The notes: generated from the letters alone by a model not told the origin. DNA of 64,000 nt from Dendrolimus kikuchii (GCA_019925095.2 CM034411.1:14818001-14882000), one strand, 5' to 3'. Counted from the stretch's first letter, positions 11,610 to 22,793 are shown. Numbers and translations are program-made.

Positions 11610-12288
11610 CTGGCGGCCGGATGGCTAAAATATAGTAAGATACTATGTATTATAGTAGCGTTAGGAACCCTAGTCGCAGGTGTACAATGTCAAAACCTAG
11701 CAAATGCTTCCCAAGAAATTTCATTAAACATAACTAAAAAAATTACATGGAATTTTAACGAAACGACATTTCTTTATTATTGGAACAAAGTTCCTTATCG
11801 CGGCGTTGCGAAAGGGGGCTAGACGGAAAAAATTAAGACCAAAAGTTGTAACCACACTTTTTGCTATAGTTGTAAGCCGTGCGGCGTGCGCGTGTTTCTC
11901 TGTCTGTCTCTCTCTCTCATAGAAAGCAAGCCAGTTATTTTCGATACGTCTTTCTATTTCGCATTGAACAGTGTGGTGTCGCGAGGATTATTTTTGTTGA
12001 GTGTATACAGGTTTCGTACATAATAAATTAAAAAAACAAATTATTATAACTTAAAAAAAATAAACTTTTATTACAATTCCTTCACTAATTAATCGAAAGG
12101 AACTTCGTTCCATCCGGGTGTCCCTTGACACCTCTCAAGTTTTTTTATTAAGTTTATTGGGAGTAACACCATATATTGATAGTTTTCACCTGTTTTGACG
12201 AATACAATTCATAAGCAAATGTCTAGCGGTAGTAAAACAATGAATGCATAAACAACATTCATTTAAAAAACATTGTCAATTGCTAGAT
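11610..12288. other. no gene recognised
   Basis: The sequence TGGCTAAAATATAGTA and AGGAACCCTAGT near 11,620-11,680 also occurs near 32,443-32,490. A (TCTC) run lies near 11,905. No ORF is supported. Confidence 0.35.
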
Positions 12289-12690
12289 TATCAAATTGTA
12301 CAACAGGCTGACGGAAGATCGTGCAAAATGGATCTCGAGTAGAAAGACATATTGCATCTCTCTTTATTCCTTTTTACAAGCTTATTTATGTCCTTTATTT
12401 AACTTGCAATGGATGTATGTAAGTTCGGATGGAATCTTGCAAGTTAAATTTGACCAACTGCCCGGTTCCCGATTGAGCTGAAATTTTGCACGCATATGTA
12501 TATCGCGTGAAAATGCAATAATATGGTACCATGGAGCTGATCTGATGATAGACTCGGAAGGTGGCCATAGGAACTCCTGTACTAAACAAGATAGACTAGT
12601 CGTGATCGGGCTCGTTTTACTTGTCTTGGTTAGCACTCTGCTGCTACATGATATCCAGGATCTCAAAAGCTTGTATTTAAAAACCTTTTT
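12289..12690. repeat. unclassified repeat-like block
   Basis: Contains CCGGTTCCCGATTGAGCTGA and TTGCACGCATATG, of a type seen in dispersed insect repeats. No termini could be found and the assignment is weak. Overlapping short frames on both strands are not credible genes. Confidence 0.3.
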
Positions 12691-13045
12691 AAAATAGCTT
12701 ATTAGCTTCCAAATAATTTGGGATCGCCACAACATGTTTTCCGTCCATACTTCTCATTTCTGGCATACCAGAAATCATTATATCTTCCTTCACACAAACC
12801 CTTAATCTATTTTTTTTTGGTCTACCTTTGTTCTTATACCAATCTTCCAGTCTTCTTTTTGTGCAGAAGCAGCAAGAATTAATGACTACTACATAATCCA
12901 CGTTTTCATTCGTACACTCTTTGGGTAGAGTAAAATGAATTTTCGTGTCCTCGCAGTGCGTGAGGTCATATCGAGATTGCCGCGTAACATTGTCATATAA
13001 GTGGTTTAATTCATATTTTAAAATAGGCTCGTGACGTTTCCACAT
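12689..13045 (-). CDS. hypothetical 118-residue ORF
   Basis: An open frame starts at MWKRHEPILKYELNH and contains a CCFCTKRRLEDWYKNKGRPKK segment (shown here in part), with scattered Cys and Lys residues. I do not recognise a family. The GRPKK and VKEDI pieces resemble LINE C-terminal tails, so this may be a decayed LINE fragment. It could also be one exon of an unknown gene. No splice sites or neighbours support either reading. Confidence 0.2.
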   Translation of the reverse strand: MWKRHEPILKYELNHLYDNVTRQSRYDLTHCEDTKIHFTLPKECTNENVDYVVVINSCCFCTKRRLEDWYKNKGRPKKNRLRVCVKEDIMISGMPEMRSMDGKHVVAIPNYLEANKLF

Positions 13046-13083
13046 GGTTACACGTGGTGTTCATAATACAACTTTGGCTTGGT

Positions 13084-13674
13084 TAGGGTTGCGACGGTAT
13101 ATCGAAAGACTGATAATATCAACTACAATATCAATACTAGCGATATCGGAATAAGATAAAAATAATGTTTTTGTGAATTTAATTTACATAGCACTTCAAA
13201 TATATGTGCATGTATGAAGAGAATAATAAAAGTAGATGAAGCAAAAGTTGTTTGTTAGGATCGGCGCAAATGGAGATCCATGGTCGCTGCCTACCCCTAT
13301 GGGAAACAGACGTGAAAGTATGTAAGTATGTAATTTATCATAATATCATACACGCCTAGTCTAATTATATATTTATAGTTTTTTTTAAATAAGTTCTTCA
13401 GAAAAGACAGAAAAAATAAAATAAATTGATATTACAAAAAACTTACATTACAAAAACAATCACATTTGCGATAACAAAAAATTAAAACCATACCAAAAAC
13501 TACAAAAGACTTGCATTCACAAGATTTTTCCAAATTAGCAAATATTAACTAAAAGAATGACAGAATTGTAAGTATATAATAATATCTATACTAATATCAA
13601 TAATACAGTGTTGGAATACTCGATATTGAGTATAGTACGATATAGACATCGATATGTTTCATATCGCATCACTA
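13084..13674. mobile_element. hAT-like element relic
   Basis: The left end TAGGGTTGCGACGGTATATC and the reversed right end TAGTGATGCGATATGAAAC share the TAG-G-TGCG pattern of hAT termini. The flanking 8-mers GGCTTGGT and GCCTTGAT agree at 6 of 8 positions. The interior is AT-rich with a LINE tail inserted at 13,253-13,335. Confidence 0.45.
13253..13335 (+). mobile_element. LINE 3' tail, relative of the RTE-like family
   Basis: Reads DRRKWRSMVAAYPYGKQT then a stop and a (TATG)n-like tail. The layout is the same as the RTE-like family but the sequence is different, so it is a second related family or a very old copy. It is nested inside the hAT-like relic. Confidence 0.5.
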
Positions 13675-14070
13675 GCCTTGATAGCTTTGTTTTGTTTACT
13701 ATTTTAATAGCGAAACGTTTATTTTAGCTATTTCAACGCTACATTGCAACATAAACAAAAACTAGGCACAGCTCCGATCGATGATATAAGGATGGCAGTA
13801 TTGTTGAAAAATAGACTGTTTGTTGCAGCTGACACAAAACATTGCGCGTTGAATTAAGACTATACCAATGACCAATATTGGCAAATTACTTGAGCTATGA
13901 AAGCGGCGATGATTTAAGTTTAAAAATATATCTTAGCCCAAATTAGACGGATTCATTTCTGTGTTACAATTTGTATAGAAATTAGACATAAAAAACAAAA
14001 TAAAACGATCTTCCGTGTTAAAAAAAGGTCTCACAAGTACCATTTTTTACCTGATTTTTCGTTTTTTCCG
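13675..14070. other. no gene recognised
   Basis: AT-rich non-coding sequence without repeats that I can name. Confidence 0.4.
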
Positions 14071-14081
14071 ATTTTTATTTT

Positions 14082-14181
14082 ACATACACACATAACTTCA
14101 CGCCAGTTCCCTTGCGGGGTAGGCACGAACAACAGAGCGCCATTTAGGCTTATTCTTACACACCTCACTTGCTTCTTTGAC
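14082..14181 (-). mobile_element. RTE-like LINE, 100-bp copy with TSD
   Basis: Only the last 100 bases of the family, ending in a short (TATG)n-type tail on the minus strand. ATTTTTATTTT flanks both sides (14071-14081 and 14182-14192), partly as microhomology with the element. Confidence 0.75.
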
Positions 14182-14479
14182 ATTTTTATTTTGTTGCGAT
14201 TTTTATTTTGTTGTAAAAAAAGTGCCAAATTATATTGTTTGTATTTATATTAGGTATTTACACAACAATATTTACTATTTAGGAATAACTCTTAATGGGT
14301 GAAGGAGCGAGATGGAATGCTCCTCCGTCTCAAAGGAAGATCGTCGAGGCTATTGCTATGCCAGCAGGCCTAACTAAGCCTATCTATTAATGTTGGAAAT
14401 ATATTATTTGTACAATGGACCAAAGTGACGGTGAACCACCCATAAGGCTAAAATCGACCAAACTGACCAAATTATCGAA

Positions 14480-14866
14480 AATGGCAAATCACAAAATAAA
14501 AACAGGATAGGTTTTTTCTTTCTGGAATAATCTTTACATAAATCTATCCCCAAACTTATTCCATTATCCGGGATAAAAAGCATCTGTTGTCAACCCTCGG
14601 TATTAAAATTACATATATTATAACGAATTTCAGCGAAATCGGTCCAGTAGTTTTTCCGTAAAAGCATAACAAACAGAGAAGACAAATATACTTTTATTTC
14701 GGAAACTATCCCATTTTTCGGGATAAAAAGTATCCTATGTTCATTCTCGGCATCGAAAATATATATATACTGAGTTTCAGCCAAATCGGTTCAGTTGTTT
14801 TTCCGTGACAACGGAACAGACAGACAGACTAGAGTTACTTTCGCAATTATAATATTAATAGGGATA
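14480..14866 (-). mobile_element. Helitron-like element, tandem-like interior
   Basis: Two successive blocks carry TTTCAGCGAAATCGGT or TTTCAGCCAAATCGGT and CGGGATAAAAAGTATCC. The right end TATAATATTAATAGGGATAG is the reversed 5' start of the family. The left end is not clear. Confidence 0.45.
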
Positions 14867-15030
14867 GATATAATCATTATAATTTTAGAAAGGTTCCAAT
14901 TTACTACCCGTGCGCAGGTTTGCCGATAGCCTCCTATCACGTGTCGATGGTCAGTAGGGTTGACAAAAAGATTATATAAGTTGTTTTGCAATAAATTTAT
15001 TATTTTATAATAAATTTAATAATAATAATT

Positions 15031-15430
15031 ATTATCACAGACAGGACTATTGTTGCCAACAAGCCTGATATTGTGATAGTTGATCGGTCTGTGAGACGTG
15101 CTATAATTGTAGATGTCGCGATTCCCCATGATGGTAACCTCGTGAATGCCGAGAAAGATAAACAAATAAAGTATATTGATCTTGCTCACGAGGTTACCGC
15201 TATGTGGAACCTGGACTCTACAATCATAGTACCGATAGGGGTGTCAGTGAATGGACTAATAGCGAAGAGCCTTGACTGCCACCTTGAAAGGCTCTCGCTT
15301 GGTATCTGGTTGAAGGGTCGGATGCAGAAGGCAGCTCTGTTGGACACGGCCCGTATTGTGAGGAGATTCCTGTGTCTGGGGCCTTAACCACCGGTAGCCT
15401 GGACCCTAAGCCGGCTGCTGCGCTACTGCC
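15031..15430 (+). pseudogene. non-LTR element C-terminus with restriction-like endonuclease motif
   Basis: The open frame from about 15,031 to 15,387 reads TDRTIVANKPDIVIVDRS, then RRAIIVDVAIPHDGN, and ends RIVRRFLCLGP-stop. The KPD followed 15 residues later by D in IIVDV fits the K/RPD-X12-14-D restriction-like endonuclease motif of the R2/R4/CRE-type non-LTR group, found near the polyprotein C-terminus. No zinc knuckle or reverse transcriptase remains upstream, where the sequence is an (AAT)n-like run, so this is a 5'-truncated copy. A GC-rich 3' UTR of about 40 bases follows. Family-level assignment is by motif only. Confidence 0.6.
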
Positions 15431-15704
15431 GGCGAAGATTAGTTTTTTATATTTTTTTTATAAATTAATTTGTATATTTTATAAGAAAAATGTAAAAAAT
15501 TTGGAATAAAAATATATATGTGAATAATAATAGTAATTAGTCATCGGCAAACCTTCTGCGCGCGGCTTATAATAGCATTTACTAATGTCAGAAAATAGAA
15601 TAACAATATAATGTATAATTTACATAAAACAACATAACAACGATGCTGCGCTGATCTCTATAATTAGTGCCATTTTGTGCCATAGGACTTTTTTCGCGAG
15701 ACGT

Positions 15705-16005
15705 ATTTTTTAATTTTTTATTGCAGGAGTGCAGCTAACAGGCAGACGGTCCACTTTATAGTAAGCGATTACCATCGCCTATAGACATTTACAACACCAA
15801 AGGTGGTACAAATGCGCTGCTGCTCTCTTAAGAGTCACTGAATCTGGTCACTAATGCCGGGAACACAACTCAAGGTTGTTATGGCGGGTGGTAGCCATCC
15901 AGTCGGGCAAATGCCCTACCACCTGGCTGTGGGTTGTTTAGTCGCCTCTTACGACAGGCCGCCCGGCCGCAGGAAATTGTATTCTTCCTCCGTTCCTGCA
16001 CGGAT
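15705..16005 (-). mobile_element. SINE-like family P
   Basis: Near full length, with the T-rich left edge, TTGCAGGAGTGCAGC and the right edge CCGTTCCTGCACGGAT. A deletion of about 20 bases lies near the TTATGGCGGGTGG segment. Confidence 0.75.
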
Positions 16006-16089
16006 AAAAATAATACGACATTGATTGAAATTTTTAAATCGGACTTTCTATAAATACAAAAGGGACTGGTGGCGCCAACTATGATTAGT

Positions 16090-16155
16090 GTTTTTCTTAT
16101 TGCACGAGTTCAGCAGACAGGCGGAGGGCCCACCTGATGGAAAGCGATTACGGAT
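16090..16155 (-). mobile_element. SINE-like family P, short fragment
   Basis: Only the tail-proximal part remains (GAGTTCAGCAGACAGGCGGA to AAAGCGATTA). It then joins directly to a CGGAT motif, which may be an internal deletion. Confidence 0.55.
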
Positions 16156-16519
16156 CCCCAAAAATCCAATAAACAGCAATGACCTTAATTGCTATTATGA
16201 AATATAACGTGGATAACAAGGAAAACTCGCGTTTCCTCGAAAGAAACGTATACCTGTAAGCTGCCATTATTTCCATGTATCTTGTAACAACAACTTCGTA
16301 TTGTTTACACGACAGTACTAACATAAAATTTGGATATGTATGTAGATATTATAAATCTTTTGCGCCATGGTACAAAATAGTCATATTTTCCTTGCTTATT
16401 GTTTTAAATTTACTTTGTTTGCTTGATTTTTTAATTGTCGGCAAGGATTTCTTTCATGTCATTTTGCATTACAGTAAAAATTATGACATTCTTTTGTAAT
16501 TAAATTAATACAGTACCTA
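16156..16519. other. no gene recognised
   Basis: AT-rich. A 74-codon open frame at 16,275-16,499 is Phe/Leu/Tyr-rich by composition and shows no motif. Confidence 0.35.
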
Positions 16520-16724
16520 TATCTTTATATATATAATTCTCCTGTACGTGTGTTGACAGTGAACTCCTTCTAAACGGCTGGACCGATTTGAATGAATTTT
16601 TTGTGTGTGTTCAAGTGGATTCGAGGATGGTTTAGATTCACAATTGGACCCGGTAGGTGGCGCTGCAATCGGGTTCTAAATTTTATTTCTTCAGGGCAGA
16701 ACAATGTCTGCCGGGACAGCTAGT
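16520..16724 (+). mobile_element. Helitron-like element
   Basis: Starts TATCTTTATATATATAATTC and ends CTGCCGGGACAGCTAG. The interior has GGATGGTTTAGATTCACAA, as in 4778-5104. Confidence 0.65.
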
Positions 16725-16977
16725 TACTAATAATATTGTTCAGGTCTTCTCTGAATTGTATAATAGAAGGCAATTTAATTGCGTCAGATATATTTGCACG
16801 CCAATTTGGCAAGTACATGTGTCGGTTTGAAACAAAAATTTAACAACACCTTTATACAATCCACTTTTTAATGCAAATAAAAGAATTTTGTTTATTTTTG
16901 ACAATCGGAAATTATGCATGTAATCTGTTGGAGGTGGAAATGCCTTTATTTGAAATCTTTAAAATAAAGAAAATATT

Positions 16978-17143
16978 TGTTTTTATTTTTTTACTGCAGG
17001 AGTTCAGCAGACAGGCAGACAAGCCATTTGATGGAAAGCGGTTACCATCGCCTATGGACATTTGCAACACCAAAGGTGCTACAAATGCGCTGCTACTCTC
17101 TTAAGGGCGACTAGAACCTGGTCACTAATGCCGGAACACAACT
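16978..17143 (-). mobile_element. SINE-like family P, 5'-truncated
   Basis: Contains the reversed tail (T-rich, TACTGCAGGAGTTCAGCAG) through ACTAATGCCGGAACACAACT, then stops. Confidence 0.75.
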
Positions 17144-17334
17144 AATGTCGAAAATGAGTGCACATTAAATTAAAAAAGTCACACTAATAGGACTTACACA
17201 TAAAACAAACTATTTAAAAAAAATGACATAACAATTACGGCAATGAGGCTAGTAACTCAGCATCATCTCCGAACAATTGGGTAGATTTCTATGTTGCCAT
17301 AAATACAAAAATTATTTTTAATACTAGCATGTGC

Positions 17335-17760
17335 CAACGAAACTTCGTTCTCATTCTAGATAAGCCGATTCGGCAGCGAAAACAGGTGAATCAATCAAGC
17401 GGCGTAAATATGCCACCCTCAGTGAGTTACTTATTCGTGCTGTTTGCTGTTGAGACTCTTGTGGCGTCCTTTATTATCACCAGGGGAATTCTGCTTGAGG
17501 ACTACCACCGCGGGGGAAGCACGATGGGACATATATGAAATTCGCCAGCCCCGCAGAAGTATTATTGCTAACCGCGGTTGGGGATACCCACTAAAACCTC
17601 TGGCTGTTCCTCCAGACGTCCCGTGTTCGGACTCGCTCGCGCATACACCTCCAGCTAGGAGGGCCGTGGTGTCTTGACGCCAAGAGCCTCCACAAAAAGA
17701 TCTTGACTCTTATTCTGATTAACTGGTTCCTATCTCCCTCGGACAAAGGACCAGTAATGG
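17335..17760 (-). mobile_element. R1-clade-like LINE fragment, probably 3' UTR
   Basis: A block reading GGGATACCCACTAAAACCTC is nearly the same as one inside the 3' UTR of the large R1-clade element (near 49,275). On the minus strand this is therefore a relative of that element's 3' region. It is GC-richer than its surroundings and has no clear ORF. The outer limits are approximate. Confidence 0.45.
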
Positions 17761-17802
17761 TAAGTCATCGAGGTAAAGTATCCAGCCCTTCGATGACCTT
17801 TT

Positions 17803-18043
17803 ATCCGTGCAGGAACGGAGAAAGAATACTAATTCGGGCGGCCTGTCGTAAGAGGGGACAAAAAAACACACGGCCAGGTGATAAGGTATTTGGCCGTCTG
17901 AATGGCTACCACTTCTGGTCTAGAGTATGCCGCCATAACAACCTTGAGTTGTGTTCCGGCATTAGTGCCCAGGTTCCAGTCTCCCTTTAGAGAGCAGCAG
18001 TGCATTTGTAGGACCTTTGGTGTTGCAAATGTCCACAAGCGAC
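17803..18043 (+). mobile_element. SINE-like family P
   Basis: Starts ATCCGTGCAGGAACGGAG and runs to TTGCAAATGTCCAC. The usual A-rich tail is missing, so the 3' part has been lost. Confidence 0.7.
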
Positions 18044-18106
18044 AATCAAAAAAGAGCTAGGCTCAGTTCTACTCAGTCTTAAGGATTACAGATAGGATAT
18101 CATATA

Positions 18107-18370
18107 TGTGGAAAAAATGACTAAACAGATATACAATGCAAAAGTGGATGGATGCAGAAGTCGTGGAAGGCCACGACACACCTTCCATGATCAAATTGAT
18201 CGTGTACTAGCAGAAGGTGATGTCAGGAGCCTTAAGAACACACGAGCGTGCGTGACAAGAGCTATGAATGTCAAAGAAGCAAGTGAGGTGTGTAACAATA
18301 AGCCCGAAAGGCGCTCTGTTGTTCGTGCCTACCCCGCAAGGGAACTGGCGTGAAGTTATGTATGTATGTG
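18107..18370 (+). mobile_element. RTE-like LINE fragment
   Basis: Encodes MEKMTKQIYNAKVDGCRS and GRPRHTFHDQIDRVL through AYPARELA-stop, then (TATG)n. The frame is open over the whole 81 codons, but it is only the C-terminal tail. The flanks show no convincing duplication. Confidence 0.8.
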
Positions 18371-18839
18371 TAATAGATAACTGAGTTTTTATTTATTGTA
18401 TTGATTTATAATTTATGTACCTATATAATACCCCGATTGATTAAAAATAGGCAAACGAAAACCACACAGCTGTGATGCGAAACTTTTTCCGTAAAATGAT
18501 ACATAATTATAAAACATTCACAACGAACGCGAGTGAAACAAAATCGTAAAATGAAACCGCTACGAGTTCTGCCAAGTCACTACGTTCGTCACGGTTTTCA
18601 GAATTCGGTTAATTTGCAACGGATTTAAATAGCATGTTTACGGTCTAATCACGGTCATACGTACGTGTATCTTATTTTGTATTTACTTTTTAAGGCAGGT
18701 TGTAATTTGTCAACCATAACGGCAAAATACAGTAGTACTACTACTACCCACGCGTACCACCTGGAGCCAGCTCACAAGCTGTCAGCTGTGCAGGCTGTTT
18801 GCCTTTGTAACTCTCTTTACCCGTAGATGTCAGAAAAGG
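18371..18839. other. no gene recognised
   Basis: Non-coding. GC-richer near 18,740-18,830 with a CAGCTCACAAGCTGTCAGCTG stretch containing short inverted repeats. Not assigned. Confidence 0.35.
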
Positions 18840-19336
18840 TCTGAGAATCGGACAACATCTATTTTTCATCCCCCTAAATGTTAAGGGTAATCCACCCCTA
18901 ATTTTTGTAAAATTTTTAGGTTAATTTTTATTTTTTTAGGATACAGCATTAAAAAATGCATACATCCCTAAATTTTCACCGTTCTACGATCAACCCCTAT
19001 TTTTTATTTGTTAATTATAAACTTTAATTTTTTGGCAAGATTTTTAATCTTATTTTGTCATGACTTAGAATAAAAAAAATTATATTACTCTTAATTTTCC
19101 ACCTCTCTACTATCAACCCCTATTTTTCCATCGCGTTTTTTTTTTAACTATCAATCGATCAGTTATCCCCGCTAGATGTCTACCGTTGTCACCTCTCATC
19201 CAGCAAACATCACGGAGTTGGGATGAGTGGGTTCCCGGATGGTTTGGATTCGCAATTAGAACCGGTAGCTGGCTCTGAGATCGGGTTCTAGAATTTTATT
19301 TTTTAAAGGCAGGACAACGTCTGCCGGGGCCGCTAG
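18840..19336 (+). mobile_element. Helitron-like element
   Basis: The interior matches 45,780-46,060 (CTGAGAATCGG, TTTAGGATACAGCATTAAA, CTACGATCAAC). The right end CTGCCGGGGCCGCTAG carries the GC-rich hairpin and CTAG. The left end is approximate. Confidence 0.55.
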
Positions 19337-19439
19337 TAATAAAATATATATTTATCTATTCTTCTTAACTTAGCTGTTTATTGTCCACATTGTACTGTTC
19401 TTCCTTTTTTATTTTACTTCTTTATAATTTAATTATGCC

Positions 19440-19600
19440 TAGACATAAGTTGTTAAAAGTATCCTCTCAGTCAGGTTGCCTGGAAGAGATCGCTTTAAGC
19501 GATAAGGCCGCCTTTGTTTTGCCGTTATATTATTGTAATTACTCATTCTTTTATTTGGTGAACAATGAGGTGTTTTCTATTCTATTCTATAAGCAGTCCA
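19440..19600 (+). mobile_element. LINE 3' UTR fragment
   Basis: Contains GGTTGCCTGGAAGAGATCGC, a TTAAGCGATAAGGCCGCC stem region and downstream T-rich sequence. It is the same 3' UTR type seen at 24,455, 46,250 and, on the minus strand, 6,100 and 58,850. Confidence 0.5.
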
Positions 19601-19667
19601 CGCGCGCGAATCACTAGGTGACAGCGCGCTGCTCCGAGTGATTCACGGTTCACGTAGACCTAGGGGG

Positions 19668-20135
19668 TAGGGTTGCCAACTATTTTTGAGAAAAATAACG
19701 TATTACATTTTTAAGTAGGGCAAAAATAGAGTATTTGGAAAAAAAAGTATTTTTCAAAATTTTATTTATTTTTTCTCTTGGAGACACTATTTTTCACACA
19801 CTAAGAACTTTTCATTATCCTTAAATTTTTGGCAGCTATCCTTACATTACCAATTTAAATATAAATAAACAAACAATTCATTTTTTACTAAATTTATAGA
19901 TGTCCTGTTTCTTCTTGCCATTTTAGATCCATTACTGAATAAACTCTTTCAGTGAAAGCTGGATCAATAATAGTTCAGTAATTATCCATATAATAAGTAC
20001 TTCATTTTACGCATCAGAGTAAATTTTGGAAATAGAGTATTTTCACATACTTTATTTTTATGCAAAAGTACAAAGTATATTATTTACCAAAAATAAAGTA
20101 GGATACGTTATTATAAAGTATGGTTGGCAACCCTA
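19668..20135. mobile_element. hAT MITE with perfect 8-bp TSD
   Basis: The ends TAGGGTTGCCAAC and GTTGGCAACCCTA are inverted repeats. CTAGGGGG is duplicated exactly at 19660-19667 and 20136-20143. The 8-bp duplication and TAGGGTTGCC-type termini place it in the hAT superfamily. There is no transposase ORF. The interior is AT-rich. Confidence 0.85.
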
Positions 20136-20787
20136 CTAGGGGGCCATCCACAAATTACGTCACACGAATTTCATGATTTTTGACCCCTCCCCCATCCTTG
20201 TGGGGTCGCATTGGTGAGACTCATCCCTCCCTAGTGTGGACATCACATATTTTGCAATTTTACATCAAGAAATTATTAAATTAAAACAGCAATTCCGTAA
20301 TGAATTTTATTTACGTTTAAATTATTTTTTTAATAATTCAAACACTGCTCATACAGATAGAATTAGAAATAATTTGACATTTTTTGTTAATAGTTCAAAT
20401 TTCGTGTATTAAATAAAGCATAAAATATATGTTAGATTTTGAAATGTGACATCACGAACTTTAGGACCCCTCACACTTCGTCGACCGCTTCCTCCCCCGC
20501 TCAACTGGCCCCTAGTACCAAACGCTGACAGTCTACTCGGCTATGAGGTACATGAGAGGTTAGCAGAAAATCTAAAATTATCCTTAAATAGTATAAAACA
20601 AATTCCGTTTCCGCCTCTGTCTGTATTCCACCAACTCCTACTAAACCACGCAACAATTTTTAGGCGGTTTCCACCATCAGTTAGATTTTTAACTGAAGGT
20701 TTACATATATAAAAAAAACCGAATTAAGTGTTTATGTAAGTAAATAGAAATACATCCTTATGCTGACTGTTAATCTATACAACACTA
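20136..20787. other. possible second MITE beside the hAT element
   Basis: Begins GGCCATCCACAAATTACGTC. Near 20,440 the sequence TGTGACATCACGAAC mirrors part of this start (GACGT/CACACGAAT). The hAT MITE sits exactly at its left edge. Termini are not resolved. The Pro-rich 88-codon frame at 20,446-20,712 lacks any motif. Confidence 0.3.
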
Positions 20788-20956
20788 ATATTAGAAATGC
20801 GAAAGTTTGAATGGACGTTTGTTCCTCAATCACATTTGGCACAAAGGATAGATTATAGCCTGGAAAAGCACATATTAGTCTACTTTTTATCCTGGAAAAA
20901 TGTACGGCTCCCGTGGGATAACGTTAACGCGAGCGAAGCCACAAATGAAAGCTAGT
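20788..20956 (+). mobile_element. Helitron-like element
   Basis: Starts near CACTAATATTAGAAATGCG and ends GCGAGCGAAGCCACAAATG then AAAGCTAG. No coding capacity. Confidence 0.5.
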
Positions 20957-21406
20957 TCAGCAATAAAGATAAATAAAATTATATTAGATAGGCCAAATTT
21001 TGTAGGTTCTAGGATAATACGAGTTTAAATTCAGAACTTAAGACAAATATTGTGCAATTAAAACAAGACCGCCTAGAACAGGTTTTGTTGGACAAGTGCA
21101 TTTAAAGTCAACCCATGTTCTTTAGATACATTACAGTTCAATTTAAACATGCCTTATGTGGTACAATGGGTATTTGTGTGTCATGTCACACAATATACAC
21201 CCGGTTCAAATCTTGCCACATACTTTTTATTATATTTTTGCCACACCAAGACTTAATAATATTGAATTTATTTGGCATTATACAGTTAGGTGTTTTTTAG
21301 GTCCCATGTTTGTTTTTAGTTTCTTTCTTTCCTTTGTCAGGAATTTTGATTTATGACTTTGAGGAGATGTCAGCTTAATGTTTTTGAAATACTAAATTGC
21401 TGATAG
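20957..21406. other. no gene recognised
   Basis: AT-rich. Small Phe-rich open frames near 21,115-21,356 overlap in different frames, and none carries a motif. Confidence 0.35.
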
Positions 21407-21420
21407 TATACAGATATCTA

Positions 21421-21713
21421 TGGTTCGGTGGTTGTGGAAAGAATGCATGATGAAAGAATGACTGAACAGATATACAATGCAAAAGTAGATGGATGCAGAA
21501 ATCGTGGAAGGCCATGGCTCACCTTCCATGATCAAATTGATCGTGTACTAGCAGAAGGTGATGTCAGGAGCCTTAAGAACAGACGTGCTTGCATGACAAG
21601 AGTTATGAATGTCAAAGAGGCAAGTGAGGTGTGTAAGAATAAGCCTAAATGGCACTCTGTTGTTCGTGCCTACCCCGCCAGGGAACTGGCGTGAAGTTAT
21701 GTATGTATGTATG
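21421..21713 (+). mobile_element. RTE-like LINE fragment with 14-bp TSD
   Basis: Encodes MHDERMTEQIYNAKVDGC, RVLAEGDVRSLKNRRACMT and AYPARELA-stop, with (TATG)n at the 3' end. TATACAGATATCTA is duplicated exactly at 21407-21420 and 21714-21727. Confidence 0.85.
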
Positions 21714-21829
21714 TATACAGATATCTAATTTAAATTTTTTAACAATATGTCTATTGTTCCAAACATTAATAGGGGTGCGTTTCTCTTGTAGCTCACAACA
21801 TTCAAAATACTACTTCAGGTGTTCAACAT

Positions 21830-22012
21830 AGCGAACACGGTCATTATGGTCGTCATGGTCGTCGTGAGAACGTCACTAATGACGTGTTTGAGAGTCGGTC
21901 CTGGGGTGGTTTAGATTCACAATTAGACCTGGTAGGTGGCACTCGAATCGGGTTCTAGATTTTTATTTTTTCAGCACAGTACAATGTCTGCAGAGATTGC
22001 TAGTATATAATA
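21830..22012 (+). mobile_element. two fused fragments: palindromic-element piece and Helitron-like 3' end
   Basis: Bases 21,830-21,885 (GAGAACGTCACTAATGACGT) match the arms of the palindromic element at 28,174-28,575. Bases 21,900-22,012 (GGTTTAGATTCACAATTAGA, ending TGCTAG) match Helitron-like copies. Confidence 0.5.
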
Positions 22013-22115
22013 TAAATAAATAAATTAGATATTGTATTTCATTTTAATTTAGTTAAAGTAGTTACCTGTAACTGTGTATATTGTGTAGAGGTGTGAGGAA
22101 TTTACAATACTATTT

Positions 22116-22506
22116 AGGCCTGTTCCTATTGGTTAATTCATCCAAATGCTTCAACATCTGTGGAAAATTGATATTACTTGTTTGGAGTTTATGTTGAACT
22201 ATTTTCTGCCCACGACTTCGTCTGCGTGGAATAGTTAAAAAAAAAGTAAGTTAAAAAACCCCCCGATTTTGAAACATTCTTCATTAGTGCTCTGTTCCTA
22301 TTAGTCTTAGCGTGATGATATATAGCCTATAGCCTTCCTCGATAAATAGGCTATGTAACACTGAAAGAATTTTTCAAATCAGACCAGTAGTTCCTAAGAT
22401 TAGCGCGTTCAAGCAAGCAAACAAACTCTTTAGCTTTATATATTAGTATAAGATTTAAATTGATAGTAATCCAAATGTGTGGTAAGTAAGCTATAAGAAC
22501 CAGCCA
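22116..22506. mobile_element. PIF/Harbinger-like MITE split by a Helitron-like insertion
   Basis: The outer ends GGCCTGTTCCTATTGG and AAGAACCAGCC are a diverged form of the 9264-9404 MITE. Between about 22,196 and 22,455 lies a minus-strand Helitron-like copy (GCCCACGACTTCGTCTGCGT on the left, TTATATATTAGTATAAG on the right). Confidence 0.5.
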
Positions 22507-22739
22507 TTAGTTAAGAATATTATATGATTTGTTCTTAATGTCTGTCTTCAAATTATACAAATTAAATTGCATTGTACAGTTGTGTAATTTTATACTATTA
22601 TTTATATAGTCTAGTCTGTTAATTATTAAAAATAAAAAGAGCCTCCGCTTTTGGCATTATTATTGCAGAATTCAGAATTAGAAAAGATATCAGTACCTAT
22701 TGTATTGCCTAGAAAATATTGTATATGTGGTTTGTTTTT

Positions 22740-22793
22740 GTAATTAAATATTTTGGTGTGCAATAAAGTGTTATCTCTCTCTCACTTGTAACA
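22740..22793 (+). mobile_element. LINE 3' terminus with TCTC tail
   Basis: Reads GGTGTGCAATAAAGTGTTAT followed by TCTCTCTC. This is the terminal piece of the LINE family whose tail also occurs at 46,350. Confidence 0.5.
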
